From positions 1 through 64,000 of the forward strand of contig NZ_JAAGMD010000321.1 in assembly GCF_010548465.1 (NCBI RefSeq): DNA of 64,000 nucleotides. Reading direction: 5' to 3'. Made by a program: the position numbers and the translations under genes. The notes under the pieces are model-generated. The model worked only from the letters and a program-made list of their open reading frames with translations, made no database searches and was not told the DNA's origin. Positions 45,232-53,136 of this stretch are shown piece after piece; positions within the stretch are counted from its first letter, which is position 1; each line of letters opens with the position of its first letter. This stretch comes from Streptomyces sp. SID14436. Its GTDB lineage: Bacteria; Actinomycetota; Actinomycetes; Streptomycetales; Streptomycetaceae.

Positions 45232-46006
45232 TCTTCACTCACAAGACGCTGCGGGAGGCCGACCGTCCGGTCGTCAAGGTTGGGACAGCGGCTTCTCGTC
45301 ACCGCGGAACTGCCGAAGAGTACCGCGGTGTCGCAGCCTGGGCGGCTTCCGGGGTAATGGGTGCGCTGGTCTGCCCTCAGGGATGCCAGTCGTAGCGCTC
45401 GTGTGGGTGCTGATGCAGCGAGACGGTCGGCGGCATCAATTCGGGTCGGCCGCGGGGAGAAGAACCCGCATCAAGAGACGAGCGGCTGATCCGTTGGAGC
45501 GGTGCTCTCGCCAGGACCGCGTGTGCGGACAGACTGCCGGGAGTGTCAGTGCTGTGGTCTACGGTCTTCGTGCCCCCTGTGCGGGGATGTGCTCTCGCCT
45601 GGCCTCTATGGGCGGCCAGGCGAGAGCGGATGCCCGCTTCCCCCATTGTTTCGGCACGGGGACGGGCCCTTCCGGATGGAAGGCCGACACCAACGGCGTC
45701 ACGTTCCATTGACGTCGCTTTGGCCTGCAATTGCAAGGAGAACCGGGAACTTCCACCCGTCAGCGCGCCGACTTGCCCCCTCGGGCGCCGTTACTCTCCC
45801 CAGCCGTGCCCGATACGGCCGTGATCGCTATTGTTCCGCGATTCCCTGATCACGTGGCGTAACAACTCCCCGTCTGGTCATGCTGGTTGCCCTCCCCAGC
45901 GCGGCGGCCTCGGCACCCGTCTGCGCGGGGCGCCGGCGTGCCCTCCCGGATGGGGCCGCCGGGCTCACCTGGCTGACCCGACGACGAACAAGGGGAGTAC
46001 CCCCAT
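45232..46006. other. Intergenic, no gene recognised
   Basis: About 775 bases; several GC-driven open frames, none with family-like sequence. The last 20 bases hold AGGGGAG (45991-45997), the ribosome-binding site of the small membrane gene at 46007. Confidence 0.45.
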
Positions 46007-46234
46007 ATGAAGCCTCGGCAGATAACGGTCACCACGGTCACGGTCACGGCGACCGTGTTCGCCTGGAGCGTCGTGATGGTGGCCGCCGGCGAGACAGCCG
46101 CGGTGGCCGCGCTCGCCCCGGCCCTCGCCCTGACCGTGCAGCAGATCGTCCACACCGTCCGCACCCGCCCCGCACCCACGCCCGGCGCCGCCCGCCTGGA
46201 CGCCAGTGCGGACAAGGAGGACGACGCCCCGTGA
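46007..46234 (+). CDS. Small membrane protein, first gene of a coupled regulatory operon
   Basis: 75 residues with two hydrophobic helices (TVTVTATVFAWSVVMVAA and AAVAALAPALALTVQQIV), then a hydrophilic tail. The start has AGGGGAG nine bases upstream. The stop overlaps the GTG of the next gene (GTGA at 46231), so translation is coupled to an HTH/sigma-like regulator. A membrane partner controlling a regulator is plausible, but unproven. Similar small proteins preceding HTH genes are frequent in Streptomyces. Confidence 0.6.
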   Translation: MKPRQITVTTVTVTATVFAWSVVMVAAGETAAVAALAPALALTVQQIVHTVRTRPAPTPGAARLDASADKEDDAP

Positions 46235-47133
46235 CGACACCGACCGAACCCCCCGTACCACCCGGCAGATCCGCACCCGCCCGCCCCGGACGCAAGCTCG
46301 GCCCCGTCGCCGACAACGTCGGCAGCGCCCACCGCGCCTGGCTCGACCCGATGCGCACCTCCTACCTGGCCAGCGGCCTGACCCTGAACGAACTCAGCGG
46401 CCGCGTCCGCTTCGCCAAGTCGAAGATCTCCGAACTGCTGCGCGGCGTCGGCCTCTACCCCCGCTGGGAGATCGTCCTCCTGCTCGCCACCGAGCTGGGC
46501 ATGCCGAACTGGCCCCTCTACCGGCTGTGGAGCCAGGCGGCCCTCGAAGCCCACAAGAGCAGCGAATGGATTAACAGCTGCACCGACCGCACCACCGTGA
46601 CCGCCACCCACACCACCCCGCCCCTGGACCACGGCGCCTTCCGCGAACTCGTCGAGAACGACTACGTGCTCTACGCCCAGGTCTTCCTCGACGACGACCA
46701 GCGCGACAACGCCGTCGCCGACACCTTCGACCGCCTCTGGCTGTCCTGGAACCAGGCCCTCGCCAGCCACGACCTCCGCCGCTACGCCTGGAACGTCCTG
46801 CGCACCACCGTCATGGCCCGCACCCCCCACCGCGACGGCCGGCCCGAACTCGGCCACGCCGCCTTCGACACCGTCACCCTGCAGAACCTCACCGACCCGG
46901 CCCACTACGCCCACCAGCTCAGCGAAACCCTCGAACTCTTCACCGTGATCAGCCGCCTGCCCGACCGCCAGCTCGACGTCATCGTCCTGCGCCGCCTGTG
47001 CGGCTTCACCCACGAGGCCGCCTCCGCCCTCCTGGGCACCTCCCTGGCCACCATCCGCTCCGACGAACGCCACGCCACCCGCTTCCTGGACAGCGTCATC
47101 CCGCCGCCCAGCACCGAAGGGACCGCCCCGTGA
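46231..47133 (+). CDS. HTH protein fused to a sigma-70-like (ECF) region
   Basis: 300 residues. An N-terminal XRE-like DNA-binding domain (MRTSYLASGLTLNELSGRVR, then FAKSKISELLRGVGLYPRWE) is followed by a degenerate ECF sigma organisation: a region 2-like helix set (ADTFDRLWLSWNQALASHDL, RRYAWNVLRTTVMAR) and a region 4 HTH (SRLPDRQLDVIVLRRLCGFT, HEAASALLGTSLATIRSDER). It could be a transcription factor that borrows sigma architecture or a true alternative sigma factor. Both start and stop overlap neighbours (46231 and 47130), so the three genes are made together. Confidence 0.65.
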   Translation: MTTPTEPPVPPGRSAPARPGRKLGPVADNVGSAHRAWLDPMRTSYLASGLTLNELSGRVRFAKSKISELLRGVGLYPRWEIVLLLATELGMPNWPLYRLWSQAALEAHKSSEWINSCTDRTTVTATHTTPPLDHGAFRELVENDYVLYAQVFLDDDQRDNAVADTFDRLWLSWNQALASHDLRRYAWNVLRTTVMARTPHRDGRPELGHAAFDTVTLQNLTDPAHYAHQLSETLELFTVISRLPDRQLDVIVLRRLCGFTHEAASALLGTSLATIRSDERHATRFLDSVIPPPSTEGTAP

Positions 47134-47948
47134 GCCACATCGAAGAACGCCTCTCCAGAGCCCTCCTCATCCGCAACCGCACCATCCCCCGAGAGACCAC
47201 CCCCCACCCCACACCAGGCACGACCAGCACACGCCAACCCGCACACAATCCGGCCCCGGATGGCCCGCTCACCGAGGCGGCCGAAGACCTGCGCGCCCTA
47301 TGCGAAACCCTCCTCACCCACACCCCACCCACCGCCGTCGCCGACTTCCTCACCGACCAGGTCCCCGAACCCCGCAGCGCCCTCGCCCTCGCCTGCATCC
47401 TGCAACTGTCCGACACTGACGAAGGGGCACGGTTCTGGTGGCAGTACGCTGCCGGCGCCGGACAAGCCGCCGCCGCCTACTGCCTCTACCTCCACCACCT
47501 CGCCCAGGGAGAGAGCGACACTGCCGACTGGTGGCACCACCAGACCGACGACGTCCAAGCCCTATCCGGATCACCAGCCCCGGCTCAGGACGTTGGTCCC
47601 GAGCCGTACTGCACCCGGCGCTGGCACCCCGCCAACCACCCCATCACCAGCACATCCACCACCACCATTCTCCGAGTCCTGCGCCACCTCTCCGCCAACA
47701 CCAACCGATCAAGGTCAGCCGCAGTCCTCAAGCTGATGACCTACATTCCCCGGGCGGTCACCTCCGGCTACCTCCGCGAACCCGAAGCCGAACTTCCCGT
47801 TCCTGGAGACGGCTTCGCCCAACGGGTCCAGGAGCTGATCAACACACCAGGCATGCGGCCCGAAGTAGGCGAACCGGCAACGCACTCCACCGCTCATGAT
47901 GCTGAGGAGGCAGCGCCGCAATTGCTGGGAGAGACCGCGAAACGGTGA
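47130..47948 (+). CDS. Conserved hypothetical, third gene of the sigma-like operon
   Basis: 272 residues. A disordered Pro/Thr-rich N-terminus is followed by a helical, repeat-like region (ALALACILQLSDTDEGARFW, WQYAAGAGQAAAAYCLYLHH) resembling Sel1/TPR-type helical hairpins and commonly found beside such sigma-like genes in Streptomyces. GTG start 47130 overlaps the upstream stop. A partner or anti-sigma-like role is inferred only from the linkage. No signal peptide or membrane helix. Confidence 0.6.
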   Translation: MSHIEERLSRALLIRNRTIPRETTPHPTPGTTSTRQPAHNPAPDGPLTEAAEDLRALCETLLTHTPPTAVADFLTDQVPEPRSALALACILQLSDTDEGARFWWQYAAGAGQAAAAYCLYLHHLAQGESDTADWWHHQTDDVQALSGSPAPAQDVGPEPYCTRRWHPANHPITSTSTTTILRVLRHLSANTNRSRSAAVLKLMTYIPRAVTSGYLREPEAELPVPGDGFAQRVQELINTPGMRPEVGEPATHSTAHDAEEAAPQLLGETAKR

Positions 47949-48005
47949 GGGCTCCGTTCCCCGACACCTGGTACGTAGGGGCGCACGTCGGGGGACCGCC
48001 TCGTG

Positions 48006-48899
48006 TTACACGCTGTCGGCCCATGCAGGGACGGGGTAGGTGTGGACGTCGCCGAGGGCGAGACGGAGCGGACCGAGGAGGCGGTGGGCGAGGCTGGGGG
48101 AGAGGTCTTCGATGGCGAGGGCCGCGGCGGCGAAGCAGACGGTTTTCTGTTCGTCCGAGAAGTCCCGTACGCGTTTGCCGTGGGTGCGGGCTGTTTGGGC
48201 CAGTGCTGCTTTGGTGTGCTTGATCAGGGCGTTCTTCAACTGTGTCCGGTTGGCGGTCGTGGCAAGATCCTGCGCCTCGTACCAGGCGGGGTCTTCGCGA
48301 TCGGTCGGCCACGCCTTGTTGTAGGAGCGGCGCAGGGTGAGGATTTCGTCCCAGGTGAGCTTGTTCAGTCGGGTGAGCAGTGCTGCTGCTGTGTGCCCCT
48401 GGGGACCCAGCGCCCACCATGCCGGTACCCGAAACCGTATCTTCTGGCTCCAGGTCCGTCCGGACCGTTCCTCGTCATCACCCGGGACCAGAGTGAAGAT
48501 CCACAGCCCGAACGGGACCTCGGCCGTGAACGGCAGGTAGTCTGCGCCTGATGCATGTGGTGCTGCGCGGGGCGATGGCTGCTTGCGGCGCCGCAGGGGC
48601 ACGCTGGGCGTCTCCTCGATGAGGACGCCGCGGCCGTCGCGCAGGCAGGCGGCGTAGTCGACCGGGTCGTCGTCGAAGCCGCGACCTGAAGGGCGTGTGA
48701 CCTTCCAGCCCCAGCCGGCCAGCAGACGGTTCGGGTCCACTCCCGCGGCCGTCCAGTCTTCCCACCCGAGGCCGTGCACGGGCTCTCCCTCCGTGGCGGT
48801 ACAGAGCTCTCTATTCTGGAATACCTCGGAGCGCCCGGGCTGGGCTGGGAGATGGCGGGGATCGATCATGACTGGCCGCACCGCGCTCTGCGGCAGCAC
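48006..48899 (-). CDS. Hypothetical protein
   Basis: 297 residues; I do not recognise it. Well-formed stretches include GLGWEDWTAAGVDPNRLLAG, ADYLPFTAEVPFGLWIFTLV and LTRLNKLTWDEILTLRRSYN, with a helical C-terminus. Start could be 48899 or the ATG at 48869 (MIDPRHLPAQPG); neither has a clear ribosome site. Convergent with the sigma-like operon (57 bases between stops) and divergent from the AbiE operon. Confidence 0.5.
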   Translation of the reverse strand: MLPQSAVRPVMIDPRHLPAQPGRSEVFQNRELCTATEGEPVHGLGWEDWTAAGVDPNRLLAGWGWKVTRPSGRGFDDDPVDYAACLRDGRGVLIEETPSVPLRRRKQPSPRAAPHASGADYLPFTAEVPFGLWIFTLVPGDDEERSGRTWSQKIRFRVPAWWALGPQGHTAAALLTRLNKLTWDEILTLRRSYNKAWPTDREDPAWYEAQDLATTANRTQLKNALIKHTKAALAQTARTHGKRVRDFSDEQKTVCFAAAALAIEDLSPSLAHRLLGPLRLALGDVHTYPVPAWADSV

Positions 48900-49120
48900 G
48901 CCCTCCCCGCGACGCGGGGGTGTTCATGCCAAGGTCGGCACGGGCCAGCGAGATCGGCAACGCCGCGATGGCGCAGGTTGCGGACGGTTTTGAACAGCAG
49001 CAGCCGAGTGAAACCGCAGGTGTCCGTCTCAGCAGTTCACCACCGCCCGCTCCAAGCTGGAGCCTGGTCCGCGCCAGACCGCTGCTGCTGGCCGCCATGG
49101 CCTTCAGTGATCAATGAGAG

Positions 49121-49210
49121 GCAGAGTTAATTACATCGAGCTTTGATCGACTGCAGAGATAGTTACATCTAGGTGTAACTATCTCTGCCAAGATATGTAA
49201 TAATCTCTGT
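49121..49210. promoter_or_regulatory. AbiE operator: perfect 15-bp palindrome plus two flanking half-sites
   Basis: GCAGAGATAGTTACA (49153-49167), centre TCTAGG, TGTAACTATCTCTGC (49174-49188) is a perfect inverted repeat. A third, similar half-site, GCAGAGTTAATTACATC, lies at 49121-49137, and a fourth, TGTAATAATCTCTGT, at 49196-49210 directly abuts the ATG at 49211. AbiEi antitoxins are known to repress their own promoter by binding inverted repeats, so this is the expected operator. No Shine-Dalgarno fits between it and the start, so the mRNA may be leaderless. Confidence 0.82.
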
Positions 49211-50395
49211 ATGGACCGTGCTGAACAGCTTGCTGTACTCTCCGGGGCTGCGGCCGACCAGTGGGGCCTGGTGACCACCGCGCAGGCCAAAGAGCTCGGG
49301 CTGAACGCAGTCCAACTGCTACGCCTGACCGAGGCTGGCCTGCTGGAGAACGTCAGCCGAGGCGTGTACTTCCTGTCCACCAGCGGCATGCCACAGCACC
49401 TGGACATCAAAGTCGCCTGGCTGCGCCTGCAGCCGGGCGAGTTCGCCTGGAACCGCCCCCCTGGCCACCCCGACTCCGGCGTCATCTCCCATGCCTCGGC
49501 ATGCCAGCTGCACGAACTGGGTGACATCCCCGCCCCCAGCGTGGAGATCACCGTGCCTCGCCGGCGCACCACGACCGAGCCGTTTGTCCGCCTGCGCACC
49601 GCACCGCTGGACCCTATGGAGATCACAGTGGTCGACGGCCTTCCCGTCACCGTCGCCACCCGCACCATCACCGACTTGCTGAAAGCTAAGGCAGACGGCG
49701 GCCACATCGGCAGCGTCATCGCCGAAGCCGAACGCCGCGACCTGATCACTGTGGACGACCTCGCCGGGCGACTGCAGCCCTACGTTCGTGCATACGGTCT
49801 CAAGGCCACTGCCACCGGACGCGACCTGATCGACCACCTCATCAGCCAGGCTGGCGAGAACCTGCGCCGTCAGGAGGTTGACCGTGCCAACCAAGAAGGT
49901 TTCGACGCCGCAGTCCACCTCCTGACCGAACACCCTGACCTTGCCACTGCTCTTGCCCACAGCCGCCTACACAACGTCCAGCAGGCACACGACGGAATTG
50001 CCGCAGCGCTCAAGTCGCTCTACGACACGAACCACCTACTGAATCAGCCCAACCCGGTCTGGGTAGAAGCCGTGCGGAAGCTGCGGTACCCCAATCCGGC
50101 CCTGACCCAAGCACTGCGTGCACTGAATCAGCCCAACCCGGCTCTGGCAGAAGCCGTCCGGAAGCTGCGGTACCCCAATCCGGCCCTGACCCAAGCACTG
50201 CGTGCACTGAGACAGCTAGACCCTGCCGTGCTGCATTCCCTCCAGCAGGCCGGCCCCCTGTCGCCAACCACCCGCAAGGCCCTCAAGAGCACAGCAGACC
50301 CGACCACGCCCCCATCGCCCCCGCTCTCCACATCGACGGATGAACGGGACGACGATGCCGACGACGGCCAGCCAGACGGAGAAGACACCGACTGA
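49211..50395 (+). CDS. abiEi: AbiEi-type antitoxin (type IV toxin-antitoxin)
   Basis: 394 residues. The N-terminal winged helix (GLVTTAQAKELGLNAVQLLR, then LTEAGLLENVSRGVYFL) and the following alpha/beta antitoxin domain (GVISHASACQLHELGDIPAP, SVEITVPRRRTTTEPFVRLR) match the AbiEi antitoxin family of AbiE phage-abortive-infection systems. The C-terminus is unusual: PNPAL-containing helices duplicated in tandem (residues about 277-332), then an acidic tail. The start ATG abuts an operator half-site at 49196-49210, consistent with leaderless, autorepressed expression. The toxin gene follows after 82 bases. Confidence 0.85.
   Translation: MDRAEQLAVLSGAAADQWGLVTTAQAKELGLNAVQLLRLTEAGLLENVSRGVYFLSTSGMPQHLDIKVAWLRLQPGEFAWNRPPGHPDSGVISHASACQLHELGDIPAPSVEITVPRRRTTTEPFVRLRTAPLDPMEITVVDGLPVTVATRTITDLLKAKADGGHIGSVIAEAERRDLITVDDLAGRLQPYVRAYGLKATATGRDLIDHLISQAGENLRRQEVDRANQEGFDAAVHLLTEHPDLATALAHSRLHNVQQAHDGIAAALKSLYDTNHLLNQPNPVWVEAVRKLRYPNPALTQALRALNQPNPALAEAVRKLRYPNPALTQALRALRQLDPAVLHSLQQAGPLSPTTRKALKSTADPTTPPSPPLSTSTDERDDDADDGQPDGEDTD
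50039..50206 (+). repeat. Two 84-bp tandem repeats inside the AbiEi gene
   Basis: Units 50039-50122 and 50123-50206 encode 28 residues each, with the pattern LNQPNPxxxEAVRKLRYPNP followed by ALTQALRA; they differ at only a few bases. A partial third unit starts at 50207. Recent in-frame duplication in the C-terminal helical region. Confidence 0.85.
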
Positions 50396-50477
50396 CCCGC
50401 CAGAAGAGCGGAAGAACCAATCACCCCGGGCGTAGAGTCTGCAGACTCAAACCAGCACGCCAGGGGGGCGGCGAACG

Positions 50478-51401
50478 ATGGGCAAGACATACGCGACTCC
50501 AAGGGCCTTCAGAACCGCTCTGAACCTCGCCGCGAAGAAGATGTCCAACGAAACGGGCATGAATGTCTCCGACCTCATGCGGATCTTCTACTTCAACCGG
50601 CTCGCCGCACGGGTCTTCACCCTGCACCCGGACGGCTGGCTCATCAAGGGCGGCCAGGCCCTCCTCGTCCGCTACCGCGGCGCCGCACGCCTCAGCGGAG
50701 ACATCGACCTACAAGCAGCCCAACCCGGTCTAGCCCCTGCGGAAGCACGCGCCCGCGTCCTGGAAGCAGCTGCCCATGACCTGGGCGACTTCCTGAGCTT
50801 CGCCCCCGGAAAGTACACGCCCGCTGCCGACCCCGACCGCGGCGGCTCCCAGTACTTCCGGGTCTTTCTAGGGACTACCGATGTCGACGGCGTCAAAGTA
50901 GACATAGCCGTCAGGCGTACCCTCACGGGCACTCCAGAAGTCACTCCTCTGGTCTCCGCCGTCGACCTGCCCTGGCCCGTGGACTGGCCCACCGTCCGCC
51001 TCTATCCCCTTATCGACCACATCGCCGATAAGGTCTGCGCTCTCTACGAACGACACCCTCGGGGAGCCTCAAGCCGTTACCGCGACCTGGCCGACCTTCT
51101 TCTGATCAGTCAACAGGAGAAGATCGATGGTAGGGCCGCCTACCGAGCCATCCACCATGAAGCAGAACAACGTCGCCAGCGCGGCACGGACATTGCCTTG
51201 CCTCAAGCCTTCGCCGCCCCAGGCCCTGACTGGAACGACAAGTATCCCAGCGCGGCTGCCCTAGTTCTCGGCCTGCAAGGTTGCCGCACCTTCGCCGAAG
51301 CCACCCAGGCAGCACAGGCGTTCCTGAACCCGCTTCTGGACGGCACCGTCACCGGTCACTGGGACCCGACACAGGCAGCCTGGCAGCCACCCAAAGCATG
51401 A
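50478..51401 (+). CDS. abiEii: AbiEii-type toxin, nucleotidyltransferase
   Basis: 307 residues of the AbiEii/AbiGii (DUF1814) nucleotidyltransferase family. The active-site block is intact: GWLIKGGQALLVRYRG (the GG-x-A-L...Y motif) and RLSGDIDLQAA with the two metal-binding Asp residues. A second acidic strand (VKVDIAVRRT) and the helical YPLIDHIADKVCALYERH segment follow. Family toxins transfer nucleotides to targets such as tRNA and arrest growth when the AbiEi partner fails. Together with abiEi this forms a complete AbiE system. Confidence 0.88.
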   Translation: MGKTYATPRAFRTALNLAAKKMSNETGMNVSDLMRIFYFNRLAARVFTLHPDGWLIKGGQALLVRYRGAARLSGDIDLQAAQPGLAPAEARARVLEAAAHDLGDFLSFAPGKYTPAADPDRGGSQYFRVFLGTTDVDGVKVDIAVRRTLTGTPEVTPLVSAVDLPWPVDWPTVRLYPLIDHIADKVCALYERHPRGASSRYRDLADLLLISQQEKIDGRAAYRAIHHEAEQRRQRGTDIALPQAFAAPGPDWNDKYPSAAALVLGLQGCRTFAEATQAAQAFLNPLLDGTVTGHWDPTQAAWQPPKA

Positions 51402-51792
51402 CCCGCACCACCAGCGCGTGAGAAGTGCGCGCCCCACAGATCAAGACCAGGTCGTGCGCGGACCTGGTGGTGCTCGCCCCGGTCCGGCACCGCGCACAGC
51501 CGCTCTGGTCGGCCGTAGGGCCTCGGCTGGACGCGCTGCCGGAGGTCGGCACCCCTCGGACCCGGTGACACCCCCAGGTCCTCCCATCGGCACAGTCCTG
51601 CCGGGCCCGGAGGCCAGCTGCCCTCTTGCAGGACCGCGAAAAAGATAACGGGGGGCGATCGGACTGGGGACAGACCTTGGGTTGCACGCGCATGAGATGG
51701 CCCACGGACGGCGAGGGCGGTCTTGCCGACCACCGCTGACCGTGATGACCGCTCTTGAGGTTCCCCCGAGATGATGATCCAAAGGGGGCGGG
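51402..51792. other. Intergenic, no gene recognised
   Basis: Region between the AbiE toxin and the truncated TerD/vWA copy; only GC-driven frames. The final bases repeat the GGGGGCGGG ribosome site found upstream of the intact copy at 35.5 kb. Confidence 0.45.
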
Positions 51793-52536
51793 ATGCAGTC
51801 GACGTTGCTGCGCAAGGGTGAGAACACGGTGCTGTCGACGGCTCGGACGGTACTGCAGATGTCGGTACAGGGGCTGTCGGCAGATGTGTCCCCGCTACTG
51901 CTCGGCGCCGACGGCAAGGTCCGTGGTGATCACGACCTCGTCTTCTACAACCATCCTGCCCAGGACGGAGTATCCGTCACGGATACGGCGGTCACCGCTG
52001 ACCTTCCTGGGCTTCCGGCCGACGTACACCGCGTGATCATGGTCGTGAGCGCCGATCCACTGCAGCCCGGCGCCGTCCCCACCCGATCACCTCGACTGTC
52101 GATCACCCAGAGCGGAGCGACGTCGGCGTCGTTCACCGCGCCGGACTTCACAGTGGGGGAGACAGTTGTGATTCTGGCGGAGCTGTACCGGCGCGGGGAC
52201 GGCTGGAAGGTCCGGGCCGTGGGCCAGGGCTATGCCTCCGGCCTTGCCCGCCTGGCCACCGACTACCGGGTCGATATCGACCCCGAGCCCACCGCTACGC
52301 CCCTGCCTGCGCAGACACGCGCGATGGCGGGGCAGTCCGCCTCGGTCTGACGAAACTGCAGCGGCAGGCCCCAGGTCTGCTCGCCCCCGCGCGACAGGCC
52401 GGCCAGGCTCTTGCAGACCGGGGACTCACGGGACGGCGAGCCGCCGTCTACCTGATCCAGGATCACGACTGGCACATGGAAGAGCTCTACGAGTCGTTCG
52501 CCGTGCAGGCCTTCGCGGAACGCGTCCTGGCCCTGT
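51793..52536 (+). pseudogene. Truncated duplicate of the TerD/vWA gene
   Basis: Near-identical to 35491-36237 (MQSTLLRKGENTVLSTARTV, then QDGVSVTDTAVTADLPG). Relative to the intact copy, the tandem GGTC is lost at about 52345 (GCCTCGGTCTGACG versus GCCTCGGTCGGTCTGACG), a 4-base deletion giving an early stop at 52350. The vWA part resumes in another frame (TGRRAAVYLIQDHDWHMEEL) and ends abruptly at 52536 (ERVLALS), where unrelated sequence begins. The rest of the vWA domain is missing. Confidence 0.82.
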
Positions 52537-52550
52537 CGAGATGTAGGTAA

Positions 52551-53136
52551 CGGTGAAGAAGACCCGCAAGCCCCGGCCATGGCTGCCCCCAAGGACCTCC
52601 CAAGATGCGCGAGATCGTGGCCGTCGCCAAGGAGTCCGCGCCCGTCATCCCGGAGGTTCGTTGCCTCCCCAGGACGGTTGGCCGCGTAGTAGAGACAGCC
52701 GAAGAACGCCATCAGGTGGCGACCGCGTGCCCTCACCGGCCGCTGGCACCGCCTGGTGGTGCGCAACTGCCACCGCCGCCGCATGGGGGTGACCGCCGCC
52801 GGGCCGGTCAAGGTCACCGCGCCCCGGCTGGACGACAGTGGTGTGGACGAGATCCGGCGAGCCCGGTGCGCAGCGACAGCAGTGAGTTGAGCGGAAGGTG
52901 ACGTCCCATCAACCTGTCTCTCGGTCTGTGGCCCCGATGTCCGGCTCGCCCGTGGCGCCCGACTTGAGTGGTCGTCGCGGTGGGAGAGGAGCGGCGACAT
53001 CATTTGTGAAGGTTTCATGATCGAATTGTGATCAAGATCCTTAACGAAGCCTGTGAGGGAGTGGTTGGATCTCCAGGGGGCGCTCAGCGCCCGCTACTGC
53101 GGCTTGCCGCGCTGAGGCGGCAAGAAGGGGAAGAAC
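52551..53136. other. Junction region with an IS256-type transposase scrap
   Basis: Between the truncated TerD/vWA copy and the Rhs toxin. Around 52725-52855 one plus frame reads LTGRWHRLVVRNCHRRRMGV and TAAGPVKVTAPRLDDSGVDE, resembling the N-terminal part of IS256-family transposases; no more of the gene is present. From 52980 on is probably the Rhs promoter region. AAGGGG at 53125-53130 serves the GTG at 53137. Confidence 0.45.
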
